Origin: WTFY01 sp965220895
GTDB taxonomy: Bacteria > Pseudomonadota > Gammaproteobacteria > UBA4575
Assembly: GCA_965220895.1 (NCBI GenBank)
Contig: OZ244850.1
Coordinates: 248,001-312,000 of the forward strand
DNA: 64,000 nucleotides
Direction: 5' to 3'
Under the pieces are notes generated by a model. That model had not been told where the DNA came from and searched no databases. It was given only the letters and a program-made list of their open reading frames with translations. This document shows positions 43,739 to 52,811 of the stretch, piece after piece. Both the position numbers and the translations under genes were made by a program. Position 1 is the first letter of the stretch. Every line of letters begins with the position of its first letter.

Positions 43739-45829
43739 TTACGAATATTCATTCTCAATGGCTTTCATGCTCAACCTGACGCGGCCCTGCTTGTCGATTT
43801 CAAGCACTTTTACCTTAATGATATCCCCTTCTGAGAGTTCATCCGCCACGCTTTCGACTCGCTCATGCGAGATTTGTGAAATATGAACCAGCCCGTCCTT
43901 GCCTGGCAACACGCTGACGAAAGCTCCGAAATCCATGATCTTCACGACTTTCCCCTCATAGATTTTTCCGACTTCCACATCGGCCGTGATCTCTTCGATT
44001 CGTCGCTTGGCATCATCTCCTGCAGCCTTGTCCACTGATGCAATTCGAACGACTCCGTCGTCGTCGATATCTATGGTAGTCCCTGTCTCTTCCGTCAGGG
44101 CACGTATGGTCGCACCCCCCTTACCGATAACGTCACGTATCTTGTCGGGGTTGATTTTGAGGACCGTGAACCGGGGTGCATGCTCGGACATCTCCTGCCG
44201 CGGGGCTGGAATGACCGCATTCATTTCTCCGAGGATATGCGACAATCCTTCACACGCTTGCTTGAGTGCTATCTCCATAATCTCCCGGGTAATGCCTTCA
44301 ATTTTGATGTCCATCTGCAGTGCAGTAATGCCCTGCTCGGTTCCTGCCACTTTGAAATCCATGTCGCCCAAGTGATCCTCATCACCCAGGATATCCGTAA
44401 GGACTGCAAAACTTTCACCTTCCTTGATCAGGCCCATGGCAATTCCTGCAACAGGTGCCTTGATAGGGACTCCCGAATCCATCAGGGAAAGGCTGGTGCC
44501 GCAAACACTTGCCATGGAGCTTGAACCGTTTGACTCCGTAATTTCAGACACCACCCTGATCACGTAGGGAAAGTCATCTTCGCCTGGAACCACGGCCCGT
44601 ATGCCACGTTTGGCCAGTTTTCCATGTCCAATCTCGCGGCGCTTTGGCGATCCGACCATACCCGTTTCACCCACGCAGTAAGGCGGGAAGTTATAGTGCA
44701 GCATGAAGTTGTCCTTGAACTCACCCTCGATGGCATCCACCACCTGTGCGTCCCGGCTTGTACCCAGGGTCGTGGCGACCAGGGCCTGGGTCTCCCCACG
44801 CGTAAAGAGTGCGCTGCCATGGACTCGGGGCAAAAGTCCCACCCGGACGCCGATCGGGCGAACCGTGCTCTTGTCCCGTCCATCGATGCGTGGCTGACCC
44901 TCCAGGATCCGGCTTCGCACGATATCCTTCTCAAGCTTGCTGAAGGCCCCAAGAATCTCCGCCTCCCCTGGACCCTCCGCTTCGCTTGTCAGGGATTCCA
45001 GCAGTTGGCTGCGTATCTCGCCAACCTTGTTCTGGCGTTCAACCTTTTCGGCAATCTGGTAGGCCTCACCAAGGCTCTCGCGGCACTGGCTGTTGACCTT
45101 GTCGACCACGGATTCCTCAGTGCGCGGGGCTTGCCAGCCCCATGCCGGCTTGCCGGCTTCCTGTGCAAACTCCTTGATCGCCTGGATGGCCGTCTGGAGC
45201 TGCTCATGGCCAAACATCACTGCACCGAGCATCGTGTCCTGTGGAAGGATGTCCGCTTCGGACTCCACCATCAGGACTGCACTCTCTGTACCGGCTACAA
45301 CCAGGTCTAGCCTGGAATTTTTCAACTGGTAGTTGTCCGGGTTCAGCACGTAGTTGCCATCCACGTAGCCCACCCTGGCTGCACCTATCGTCCCGTTGAA
45401 GGGTATTCCGGATACTGCCAATGCAGCCGAGGCGCCAAGCAGGGCCGGGACATCCGGATCGATAGCCGTGTTCATCGACACCACCGTGGCTATGATCTGG
45501 ACCTCGTTGAGGAAGCCTTTGGGGAACATTGGTCGAAGCGGGCGGTCGATAAGTCGCGAGGTCAGCGTCTCCTTTTCAGACGGGCGGCCTTCCCGCTTGA
45601 AGAAACCGCCAGGTATCTTGCCTGCCGCGTAGGTCTTTTCCTGATAATTGATGGTCAGCGGGAAAAAATCCCGGTTGGGATCAGGTTCCTTCCTGGCTAC
45701 CGCTGTGACCAGAACCGATGTCTCGCCCATGTCGACAAGCACGGCACCGTCTGTCTGGCGTGCAATTTCACCAGTCTCCAACGTGACAAGGTGATCCCCA
45801 TATGAAAACGACTTCGTAATTTTACTCAC
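43739..45829 (-). CDS. pnp: Polyribonucleotide nucleotidyltransferase
   Basis: This 696-residue protein is PNPase, the phosphorolytic 3'-5' exoribonuclease of the degradosome. It has two RNase PH-like domains (VDMGETSVLVTAVARKE; RGETQALVATTLGTSRDAQ), a KH domain (INPDKIRDVIGKGGATIRALTEETG) and a C-terminal S1 domain (GKIYEGKVVKIMDFGAFVSVLPGKDGLVHISQIS). Length is standard. It follows rpsO by 154 bp, the conserved order. Confidence 0.98.
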   Translation of the reverse strand: MSKITKSFSYGDHLVTLETGEIARQTDGAVLVDMGETSVLVTAVARKEPDPNRDFFPLTINYQEKTYAAGKIPGGFFKREGRPSEKETLTSRLIDRPLRPMFPKGFLNEVQIIATVVSMNTAIDPDVPALLGASAALAVSGIPFNGTIGAARVGYVDGNYVLNPDNYQLKNSRLDLVVAGTESAVLMVESEADILPQDTMLGAVMFGHEQLQTAIQAIKEFAQEAGKPAWGWQAPRTEESVVDKVNSQCRESLGEAYQIAEKVERQNKVGEIRSQLLESLTSEAEGPGEAEILGAFSKLEKDIVRSRILEGQPRIDGRDKSTVRPIGVRVGLLPRVHGSALFTRGETQALVATTLGTSRDAQVVDAIEGEFKDNFMLHYNFPPYCVGETGMVGSPKRREIGHGKLAKRGIRAVVPGEDDFPYVIRVVSEITESNGSSSMASVCGTSLSLMDSGVPIKAPVAGIAMGLIKEGESFAVLTDILGDEDHLGDMDFKVAGTEQGITALQMDIKIEGITREIMEIALKQACEGLSHILGEMNAVIPAPRQEMSEHAPRFTVLKINPDKIRDVIGKGGATIRALTEETGTTIDIDDDGVVRIASVDKAAGDDAKRRIEEITADVEVGKIYEGKVVKIMDFGAFVSVLPGKDGLVHISQISHERVESVADELSEGDIIKVKVLEIDKQGRVRLSMKAIENEYS

Positions 45830-45983
45830 TGTTTAATTCCATTTATTGAATAGCTGATTGAAAACACATGTTCATGATGGCAGCAGCCCAAACTGGGCCG
45901 TGAAATAGATGCATGCTGAAATTCTTGCACACCCCTCATTACTTACTTGCCAACTTCCCCCTGCCAACATGGGGGGCTACCAG

Positions 45984-46253
45984 TTAGCGCCTTAGTCCAA
46001 GAGAACTGATCAGTTCCTGGTATTTTTTCTGATTTTTTTTGCGCAAGTAATCAAGAAGTTTGCGACGTCGATTAACCATCTTCAGTAAGCCATGGCGGGA
46101 ATGATGGTCTTTCTTGTGTGTCTCGAGATGTCCGCTTAAATGTGAGATGCGCGCAGACAAAAGTGCAACCTGCACTTCAGGGGAACCGGTGTCGGTTTTG
46201 TCGCGCTGATACTCCTCAACAATCTTAGATTTTTCTGCTGCAACAAATGCCAT
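45984..46253 (-). CDS. rpsO: Small ribosomal subunit protein uS15
   Basis: This 89-residue protein is S15, a primary 16S rRNA-binding protein. It matches E. coli closely: KSKIVEEYQRDKTDTGSPEVQVALLSARI, SHLSGHLETHKKDHHSRHGLL and RRRKLLDYLRKKNQKKYQEL. It has its own promoter (TTGTTT/16/TAGAAT) between truB and the start codon. Confidence 0.99.
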   Translation of the reverse strand: MAFVAAEKSKIVEEYQRDKTDTGSPEVQVALLSARISHLSGHLETHKKDHHSRHGLLKMVNRRRKLLDYLRKKNQKKYQELISSLGLRR

Positions 46254-46315
46254 GTTTCTGTATTGCCTGTTTCACCACTTGCTTGTCGGTACGTTTAACC
46301 TGCGTATGGGCGGCG

Positions 46316-46343
46316 ATTCTACCATGTAAGCCCTTACAAACAA
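46316..46343 (-). promoter_or_regulatory. Promoter of rpsO-pnp
   Basis: On the minus strand TTGTTT and TAGAAT are separated by 16 bp, with TGG before the -10. It lies 63-90 bp upstream of the rpsO ATG. Confidence 0.6.
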
Positions 46344-46405
46344 GGATAAATATGCAGGGCCTGATTGGCTGCATGATCACCACACCAGGGTCATGCTCCA
46401 CGATT

Positions 46406-47314
46406 TCAGCTCAGGCGTTTGGAAACGATTCGCCCATCCTCCAGAACGGTGCCCACTCCATAAAACCGGTTATTCACGTCATAAATCCTGACAGTTTCCC
46501 CTGCCGGAGACTCCTGCATCCTGACGGCCCGGCCATGGCGGGCCGCTTCCATCATGGATTCATCAAACGCCAGTGCAGGCCAGGACTGCAGGGCAGCATC
46601 AACGGGCAACAGCATTGCGTCCAGTGCCGAAAAATCCGTGTCGGCAGATTCCTCCAGCTGTTTCAACGTGTACATTGCAGGGTCCACAAACGGACCAAGA
46701 CCTGTACGCCTCAACTCGACAACATGAGCCCCGCAGCCCAGGTCCTTGCCCAGGTCCTCGGCCAGGGTCCGGACATAGGTCCCCTTTGAGCAGTGCACGT
46801 CTACAGATACGAGAGCGTCTTCCCTTTGAGTGACTTCAAGCCGGTGTACCTTGATCGCCCTCGAAGGACGCGCAACCTCAACCCCTTGTCTGGCCAGCCG
46901 GTATAACCGGGTTCCCTGGTGCTTTACGGCAGAATACATGGGCGGAACCTGCTCGATATCACCGGTCAGACGCCTGATGGCATGCTGAATCTGCGCATCA
47001 GTCACCGCGCAGGCATCCTGTTGACTGGTAATGCGACCGTCCGCATCGCCCGTGTCCGTCGCTATACCCAGCCTCAGCAGTACCCGGTAATGCTTGTCCG
47101 AAGTTAATAAGAAGTCAGAAATTTTTGTGGCTCGCCCGAAACAAACGATCAGCAAGCCTGTGGCAAGTGGATCCAGACTTCCGGTATGGCCGGCCTTGTC
47201 CGCATTGAAAATCCTTTTGGCCTTCTGCAAGGCCAGATTGGAGGTCATGCCGGGCGGCTTGTCCAGGAGCAGCAAGCCGTTGAGTGTGCGCCCCTTGCGC
47301 CTGCGCCTGGGCAT
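46406..47314 (-). CDS. truB: tRNA pseudouridine(55) synthase
   Basis: This 302-residue protein makes pseudouridine 55 in the T loop of tRNAs. The start GLLLLDKPPGMTSNLALQKAKRIF is followed by the catalytic aspartate in KAGHTGSLDPLATGLL, then MYSAVKHQGTRLYRLARQG and SKGTYVRTLAEDLGKDLG. Length fits. It starts 3 bp after the rbfA stop. Confidence 0.97.
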   Translation of the reverse strand: MPRRRRKGRTLNGLLLLDKPPGMTSNLALQKAKRIFNADKAGHTGSLDPLATGLLIVCFGRATKISDFLLTSDKHYRVLLRLGIATDTGDADGRITSQQDACAVTDAQIQHAIRRLTGDIEQVPPMYSAVKHQGTRLYRLARQGVEVARPSRAIKVHRLEVTQREDALVSVDVHCSKGTYVRTLAEDLGKDLGCGAHVVELRRTGLGPFVDPAMYTLKQLEESADTDFSALDAMLLPVDAALQSWPALAFDESMMEAARHGRAVRMQESPAGETVRIYDVNNRFYGVGTVLEDGRIVSKRLS

Positions 47315-47317
47315 GGC

Positions 47318-47668
47318 TTAGTGGTTGACGCTGCTTTTGATCAGCTTTTCGATGCGCTCGCTCTTGGCTTCGGTATCGTCAATGATAAAGCGCAACCGCG
47401 GGATTTTACGCAGATTCAGCAGATTGCTTAATCTGGTGCGCAAAAAGCCGCTGGCACTTTGCAGGCCTTTCAGGCTTTCGGTTGCATCCTGCGTGATATC
47501 CAGATGGCTGTAATACACTTTGGCCAGACTCAGGTCCTTGCTGACCACGATGTCGTAAATGACGATTTCAGGAATCCTGGGATCTTTGACTTCGGCACGC
47601 AACAATGCAGCCAGCTCGCGGCTCAACTGTTCCCCGATGCGCAGCGTCCTGAAAGATTCCTGTTGCAT
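47318..47668 (-). CDS. rbfA: Ribosome-binding factor A
   Basis: This 116-residue protein is RbfA, a KH-fold factor for 16S rRNA maturation and cold adaptation. RTLRIGEQLSRELAALLRAEVKDPRI, DLSLAKVYYSHL and the C-terminal RKIPRLRFIIDDTEAKSERI match the family. It lies 24 bp after infB. Confidence 0.96.
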   Translation of the reverse strand: MQQESFRTLRIGEQLSRELAALLRAEVKDPRIPEIVIYDIVVSKDLSLAKVYYSHLDITQDATESLKGLQSASGFLRTRLSNLLNLRKIPRLRFIIDDTEAKSERIEKLIKSSVNH

Positions 47669-47692
47669 TGGACCAATGGACTATCCGGAATA

Positions 47693-50203
47693 CTAGACGG
47701 TACGGGCAACTTCCGTACGTTCGTAGACCTCGATCTGGTCTCCTACCTGAACGTCGTTGTAGTTTTTTACCGCGATTCCACATTCCGTGCCCGCACGCAC
47801 CTCGTTCACGTCGTCCTTGTGGCGGCGCAATGACTCGAGTTCACCTTCATAGATCACGATGTTGTCGCGCAAAACGCGGATGGGATTGCCGCGCTTGATG
47901 GATCCTTCCACCACCTGGGTGCCCGCAACCGCTCCCATCTTGGAGGATTTGAAGACCTCCTTGACCTGGGCAAGCCCGATAATCTCCTCACGCAACTCCG
48001 GTGTGAGCAGCCCGCTGATGGCCAATTTCACGTCGTCGATCGTCTCGTAAATGATGCTGTAGTAACGGATATCGATGCCGAGCTCGGCGGCTGCACGTTT
48101 TGCGGCATTGTCTGCGCGCACGTTGAACCCGATCACAATGGCTTGCGAAGCACCTGCCAGGTTGATGTCCGATTCGTTGATGCCCCCGACACTGGCCATC
48201 ACGATCTTGACTTCAACCTCATCGGTGGAAAGCTTTTCCAGCGAATCGCGCAACGCCTCAGCACTGCCCTGTACATCGGCCTTGATCAGGACATTGATGG
48301 AGGCTGCAGCATCCTTACCCACCCGGGTGAAGATGTTTTCCAGTTTGGATGCCTGCTGTACGGCAAATCGGCTGTCCCTTGATTTGCTTTTGCGCAAACC
48401 GACGATCTCGCGCACCTTGCGCTCATCCGTGACCACGATCGCTTCATCTCCTGCATTGGCCACGCCGGACAGACCCAGCACCGCAACGGGTGTCGAGGGA
48501 CCCGCAGTCTCCACTTCCTGGCCATGCTCGTCGAATATAGCCCGCACGCGTCCGAATTCCTCTCCGGTCAGCAGCATATTGCCCCTGGACAGACGGCCCT
48601 GCTGAACCAGGATGGTGGTTACCGGCCCGCGCCCCTTGTCCAGGGCAGACTCGACCACTACACCCGTTGCTGGCCCGTGATCCACCGCCTTGAGCTCAAG
48701 CAGTTCTGCCTGCAGGGAAATGGCTTCAAGCAGGTCATCGACGCCTTGCCCGGTGAGGGCCGAGACATCGACGAAAATCGTATCGCCTCCCCACTGCTCC
48801 GGAATGACTCCCTGGACTCCAAGGTCGTTGCGGGTCCGTTCCGAATCTGCATCTTCCTTGTCAATTTTGTTCACGGCAATAATGACCGGTACATTGGCTG
48901 CCCTGGAATGCTCAATAGCTTCTACGGTCTGCGGCATGACACCATCATCTGCAGCGACCACAATCACCACGATATCCGTGACTTGTGCGCCACGGGCACG
49001 CATGGCAGTAAATGCGGCATGACCGGGCGTATCCAGGAATGTGATCGTGCCCTTGTCCGTGGGCACGCTGTAGGCCCCGATGTGCTGGGTAATCCCGCCC
49101 GCTTCCCCCTCGGCAATCTTGGTGCGCCTTATGTAGTCAAGCAGGGAGGTCTTGCCATGATCGACATGGCCCATCACCGTCACGACCGGGTCGCGTGGAA
49201 GGGCTTCCATCTCGCTGTAATCCACTTTCAGGATATCCGCTTCAATATCCACCGGCTGGGTCGGCTTCGCATCGTGACCCAGTTCTTCGGCGACAAGGAT
49301 TGCAGTGTCCTGGTCAATCACCTGGTTGATCGTAGCCATCACTCCCATTTTCATCATGACGGCGATGACCTCAGCCGCCTTGATACTCATCTTCTGGGCA
49401 AGATCCAGAACCGAGATATTGTCCGGCACCTGAATCTCCCTGCGGATGGGACCAGTGGGCTTTTCGAATTTGTGCTTGCTGCTTGGCTCGACCTTGCCGG
49501 GTCTGCGCGGCTTGACCCTGGTTTTGCGTTTGCCACCCTTGCCGGTAGCAACATGCAGTTCTTTTCGCTTGACCTTGGTGTCCTGCTTGGCCTTCTCGGG
49601 TGCTGCCGGTGGCGGCTCCGGTGCCAACTCCGGGACCGGTACGGTATCACCCTGTGGAGCAGGCTCTTCAGTCGCCTGCGGAGGAACTGCCGGCGCGGCT
49701 TCCTGCTCTGGTGTCGGTGCAGCCTCCTCAGCCGGCTTCTGTTTTTCTTGTTCTGCTGCCTTCGCCTTGGCGGCAGCTTCCTCTGCAGCTTTTTCCAGTT
49801 GCGCAGCCGCCTCCTTTTCCCTGGCAGCTTCCTGTTCTGCACGCTCCTGCCGGGCCTTGGCTTCCTCTTCAAGCACCGTGCTGCGCTTGACGTAGGTGCG
49901 CTTTCGACGCACCTCCACATTCACGGTCGTACTGCTGATACTGCCGCGACCCTGCGCCGTGTTGACCTTGAGTTGCGAAGTACTTTTGCGACGCAGCACG
50001 ATTTTCCTGCCATCCTCTGCAGGCAGGGATGCCACCTTGCTGCGGTTGTTGCGCAGATAGTTCAGCAGTTGCACCTTCTGCTTGTCGCTGACAGTCTGAT
50101 CCGGCGTGCTGAAATTGAGACCCGCCTCCGTCAGCTGGACCAGCAGCTTGTTGACAGGAATCTTGACGACTTCAGCAAGTTGTTTGACAGTGACTTCAGA
50201 CAT
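47693..50203 (-). CDS. infB: Translation initiation factor IF-2
   Basis: This 836-residue GTPase recruits initiator tRNA to the ribosome. The N-terminal IF2_N domain (EVTVKQLAEVVKIPVNKLLVQL) is followed by a low-complexity E/A/P/K region at about residues 110-240, then the G domain (VTVMGHVDHGKTSLLDYIR, DTPGHAAF, NKIDKEDAD), and domains II-IV ending QVGDQIEVYERTEVARTV. Length is typical. It is third in rimP-nusA-infB-rbfA-truB. Confidence 0.98.
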   Translation of the reverse strand: MSEVTVKQLAEVVKIPVNKLLVQLTEAGLNFSTPDQTVSDKQKVQLLNYLRNNRSKVASLPAEDGRKIVLRRKSTSQLKVNTAQGRGSISSTTVNVEVRRKRTYVKRSTVLEEEAKARQERAEQEAAREKEAAAQLEKAAEEAAAKAKAAEQEKQKPAEEAAPTPEQEAAPAVPPQATEEPAPQGDTVPVPELAPEPPPAAPEKAKQDTKVKRKELHVATGKGGKRKTRVKPRRPGKVEPSSKHKFEKPTGPIRREIQVPDNISVLDLAQKMSIKAAEVIAVMMKMGVMATINQVIDQDTAILVAEELGHDAKPTQPVDIEADILKVDYSEMEALPRDPVVTVMGHVDHGKTSLLDYIRRTKIAEGEAGGITQHIGAYSVPTDKGTITFLDTPGHAAFTAMRARGAQVTDIVVIVVAADDGVMPQTVEAIEHSRAANVPVIIAVNKIDKEDADSERTRNDLGVQGVIPEQWGGDTIFVDVSALTGQGVDDLLEAISLQAELLELKAVDHGPATGVVVESALDKGRGPVTTILVQQGRLSRGNMLLTGEEFGRVRAIFDEHGQEVETAGPSTPVAVLGLSGVANAGDEAIVVTDERKVREIVGLRKSKSRDSRFAVQQASKLENIFTRVGKDAAASINVLIKADVQGSAEALRDSLEKLSTDEVEVKIVMASVGGINESDINLAGASQAIVIGFNVRADNAAKRAAAELGIDIRYYSIIYETIDDVKLAISGLLTPELREEIIGLAQVKEVFKSSKMGAVAGTQVVEGSIKRGNPIRVLRDNIVIYEGELESLRRHKDDVNEVRAGTECGIAVKNYNDVQVGDQIEVYERTEVARTV

Positions 50204-50236
50204 GGCGATCGTTACCGGATTAGTTTAAACCTTCCC

Positions 50237-51742
50237 CTACCTCGTAGCGCTTTCATTGGCAAACCAGGGTGCACGTGCCAGCATGATCAGCGCACCTGCA
50301 CGTTCCGAATCCAGCCCTTCAATATCCAGCAGATCGTCGACGGACTGCTCAGCCAGTTCCTCCATGGTCGAGATTCCCCTGCAGGCAAGCTCAAATGCCA
50401 GGTCCTTGTCCATGCCTTCCATGTTCAGCAGGTCCGCTGACGGTTCGACATCTGCAAATTTCTCTTCCGTGGCAATGGCCGTGGTCAGCAGGACATCCCG
50501 TGCACGGTTACGCAGTTCCTCGACGATCTCTTCATCGAACTCCTCAACCTCGACCAGCTCTTTCGGAGGCACGTAGGCAATCTCCTCCACGCTGGAGAAA
50601 CCTTCCTGCACCAGGATCACGGCCACTTCCTCGTCTACATCCAGCTGCGACATGAACATGTCCACCAGCTGGCGCGTCTCAGCCTCGCTTTTCTCTTCGG
50701 CCTGGCCTTCGGTCATCACGTTCAGCTCCCAGCCCGTCAGCTGACTGGCAAGCTTTACATTCTGCCCGCCCCGTCCGATCGCCTGGGAAAGTTTTTCATC
50801 ATCGACCGCAATGTCCATGCTGCGCTTGTCCTCATCCACCACGATGGAAGTCACCACGGCAGGAGACATGGCATTGATGACGAACTGGGCCGGATTCTCG
50901 TCCCAGAGAATGATGTCGATCCGTTCGCCGGCCAGTTCATTGGAAATGGACTGCACGCGTGAACCACGCATGCCGACACAGGCGCCCACCGGGTCCAGGT
51001 GCATGTCGTTCGACTTGACCGAGATTTTCGCCCGCAGCCCGGGATCGCGTGCTGCCGACAGCACGTCGATCAGCCCCTGGCCGACCTCGGGCACTTCCAG
51101 CTTGACCAGTTCGATCAGGAACTCGGGCGCGGTGCGTGTCAGAAACAGCTGGGGACCTCGCATCTCTTCACAAACCTCACGCAAATAAGCCCTGACCCGA
51201 TCCCCGGGGCGCACGGCTTCTCTCGGCACCATCTGTTCGCGCGGGATGAATCCCTCCGCATTGCCGCCGAGGTCCACGTAGGTCCCGGAATGATCCACAC
51301 GCTTGACCACCCCCATGATCAACTCGCCGATCCGGTCCCTGAACGCTTCGACCACCTGGGAGCGTTCCGCTTCGCGCACTTTCTGCACGATGACCTGTTT
51401 CGCCGTGTGTGCAGAAATTCGTCCGAAGGCTACCGACTCGATCGGTATCTCGATGTACTGGCCAATTTCGATTTCCGGGTGCTCACCGATCGCATAGCTG
51501 TAAAGCGTCTGTCTTTCTGGCGACTCGAATTCCGGGTCCTCATCGTCCACGACCAGCCAACGCCGGAAAGCTTCGTAATCTCCGGATTCCCGGTCAATGG
51601 CGACACGCACATCCATTTCAAGACCATGTTTTTTCCGTGTTGCCGTGGCAAGCGCAGCCTCGATCGCTTCGAAAATGATCTCCTTGTCAACGCCTTTCTC
51701 ATTCGAAACCGTATCGACCACCAGCAAGATCTCTTTGTTCAT
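50237..51742 (-). CDS. nusA: Transcription termination/antitermination factor NusA
   Basis: This protein of about 501 residues is NusA. It has the polymerase-binding N-domain (MNKEILLVVDTVSNEKGV), S1 (ELIMGVVKRVDHSGTYVDLGGNAEGFIPREQ), two KH domains (RGSRVQSISNELAGERIDII; IGRGGQNVKLASQLTGWELNV) and two C-terminal acidic helical repeats. The ATG at 51742 gives the family start. An ATG five codons earlier (51757) overlaps the rimP stop in an ATGA and could be used instead. It regulates its own operon in E. coli. Confidence 0.97.
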   Translation of the reverse strand: MNKEILLVVDTVSNEKGVDKEIIFEAIEAALATATRKKHGLEMDVRVAIDRESGDYEAFRRWLVVDDEDPEFESPERQTLYSYAIGEHPEIEIGQYIEIPIESVAFGRISAHTAKQVIVQKVREAERSQVVEAFRDRIGELIMGVVKRVDHSGTYVDLGGNAEGFIPREQMVPREAVRPGDRVRAYLREVCEEMRGPQLFLTRTAPEFLIELVKLEVPEVGQGLIDVLSAARDPGLRAKISVKSNDMHLDPVGACVGMRGSRVQSISNELAGERIDIILWDENPAQFVINAMSPAVVTSIVVDEDKRSMDIAVDDEKLSQAIGRGGQNVKLASQLTGWELNVMTEGQAEEKSEAETRQLVDMFMSQLDVDEEVAVILVQEGFSSVEEIAYVPPKELVEVEEFDEEIVEELRNRARDVLLTTAIATEEKFADVEPSADLLNMEGMDKDLAFELACRGISTMEELAEQSVDDLLDIEGLDSERAGALIMLARAPWFANESATR

Positions 51743-51753
51743 AGACGGTTCAC

Positions 51754-52236
51754 TCATGATTGATCACCAAATTCTATATCCACGTCCAGCTTCACATTCC
51801 TGACCGCATTCAGCGGTACCTCAAACGATACATTGCCATGCATTTTAATCCTCACGTGTTCTTGCTCAACACCTTCCAGAAAACCGCTGAAATTCTTCCG
51901 GCCTTCGATCGGCCATGAAGTCTTGATTCTCACTTTGCTGCCCACCGCATCCTGCATCTGATCAACACTGAACAGTAGCCGGTTGATGCCTGGCGAGGAT
52001 ATCTCCAGGGTATAGGGCATGCGAATCGGATCCTCCACATCCAGCACAGCACTCAGCTGTTCACTCACCTGCGAGCAGTCGTCCAGCGTCACGCCCTTGT
52101 CACGGTCGATATATACCCGCACCTGCGCCGTGCGACGACCGGTCTGGCAATCCAGTCCCCAGAACTGGTAGCCCATGCCGGAAACCACCGGCTCAATGAT
52201 GGGCACAATACCGAACGGATCTCTGTACAAATTCAT
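51754..52236 (-). CDS. rimP: Ribosome maturation factor RimP
   Basis: This 160-residue protein is RimP, needed for 30S assembly. MGYQFWGLDCQTGRRTAQVRVYIDRDKGVTLDDCSQVSEQLSAVLDVEDPI is the core, and the family motif YTLEISSPGINRLL follows. It heads the operon with a TTGATG/17/TATACT promoter about 80-108 bp upstream and an intrinsic terminator only 10 bp before the start codon. Confidence 0.96.
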   Translation of the reverse strand: MNLYRDPFGIVPIIEPVVSGMGYQFWGLDCQTGRRTAQVRVYIDRDKGVTLDDCSQVSEQLSAVLDVEDPIRMPYTLEISSPGINRLLFSVDQMQDAVGSKVRIKTSWPIEGRKNFSGFLEGVEQEHVRIKMHGNVSFEVPLNAVRNVKLDVDIEFGDQS

Positions 52237-52304
52237 TCGTCCAATAAAAAAGGCCCACCCAGGGCCCCTCCAAATTCTTGACCAAACAATGACTTATCTG
52301 TCAT
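52233..52304 (-). CDS. Possible 23-codon leader ORF upstream of rimP
   Basis: An ATG at 52304 opens 23 codons that run through the terminator hairpin and stop in a TGA overlapping the rimP ATG (ATGA). The stem and T-run are translated as GGALGGPFLL. No clear ribosome site precedes it; the promoter start would place the ATG within a few bases of the 5' end. It is a speculative leader peptide. Confidence 0.3.
   Translation of the reverse strand: MTDKSLFGQEFGGALGGPFLLDE
52246..52266 (-). terminator. Intrinsic terminator/attenuator before rimP
   Basis: On the minus strand GGCCC-TGGGT-GGGCC is followed by TTTTTT. It sits 10 bp upstream of the rimP ATG and downstream of its promoter, so it would act as an attenuator of the rimP-nusA-infB transcript. 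Confidence 0.7.
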
Positions 52305-52315
52305 CCAGACGAAAG

Positions 52316-52344
52316 AGTATAGGTAAGAATGCCGTAAACATCAA
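52316..52344 (-). promoter_or_regulatory. Sigma-70 promoter of the rimP operon
   Basis: On the minus strand TTGATG and TATACT are separated by exactly 17 bp. The predicted start near 52309 gives a leader of about 72 bases. Confidence 0.7.
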
Positions 52345-52472
52345 GAGCATTGCAGGACTCCTCGGCAGGTCGGCCACCCGCAATGAAATCCGGTCATTCG
52401 TCCCGAAACTGGGCACGAAAGTCCTTGCCTGACCTGCGCTCACCCCCGGACCCTGAAGCAAGCCCGGCAGGC

Positions 52473-52781
52473 TCAGTCATCGTACAGATTGGTGTAGGTG
52501 TCCAGCCCGATACCGCCGTGGTACTTGGGGAAGGCCGCCACGATGTCGGTGACATGCTTGCTTGGCAGGCTGTCGTACACCCTTTCCGCTTCTTCGGTCT
52601 CCAGCAGCTCAATGCTCTCGTCGCTGTCATTCTGTACGAAGTAGTTGGAGTTCAATGCACGAAACAGGAATTTTCCAGCCTCTTCATCATAGGCCAACAG
52701 GGTAGATGTGTCCGTCCGATACCTTTCTGAATCAATCACCTGCTGCAATTTCTTATACTTGGGATCAGCTTTAGAGGGCAT
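52473..52781 (-). CDS. Small acidic protein of unknown function, downstream of sfnG
   Basis: This 102-residue protein starts MPSKADPKYKKLQQVIDSER and contains AYDEEAGKFLFRALNSNYFVQND, LLETEEAERVYDSL and KYHGGIGLDTYTNLYDD. It is acidic, with no signal, membrane segment or cysteine. I recognise no family. It starts 30 bp after the sfnG stop on the same strand, so it is probably co-transcribed and may serve sulfone metabolism. Confidence 0.7.
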   Translation of the reverse strand: MPSKADPKYKKLQQVIDSERYRTDTSTLLAYDEEAGKFLFRALNSNYFVQNDSDESIELLETEEAERVYDSLPSKHVTDIVAAFPKYHGGIGLDTYTNLYDD

Positions 52782-52811
52782 ATTGGAGGCCTATCGCAAC
52801 GAGGAGGGTAA

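Noticed and set aside
48524..50440. 638-codon open frame on the plus strand
   Set aside because: It is the antisense shadow of infB with no recognisable motif.
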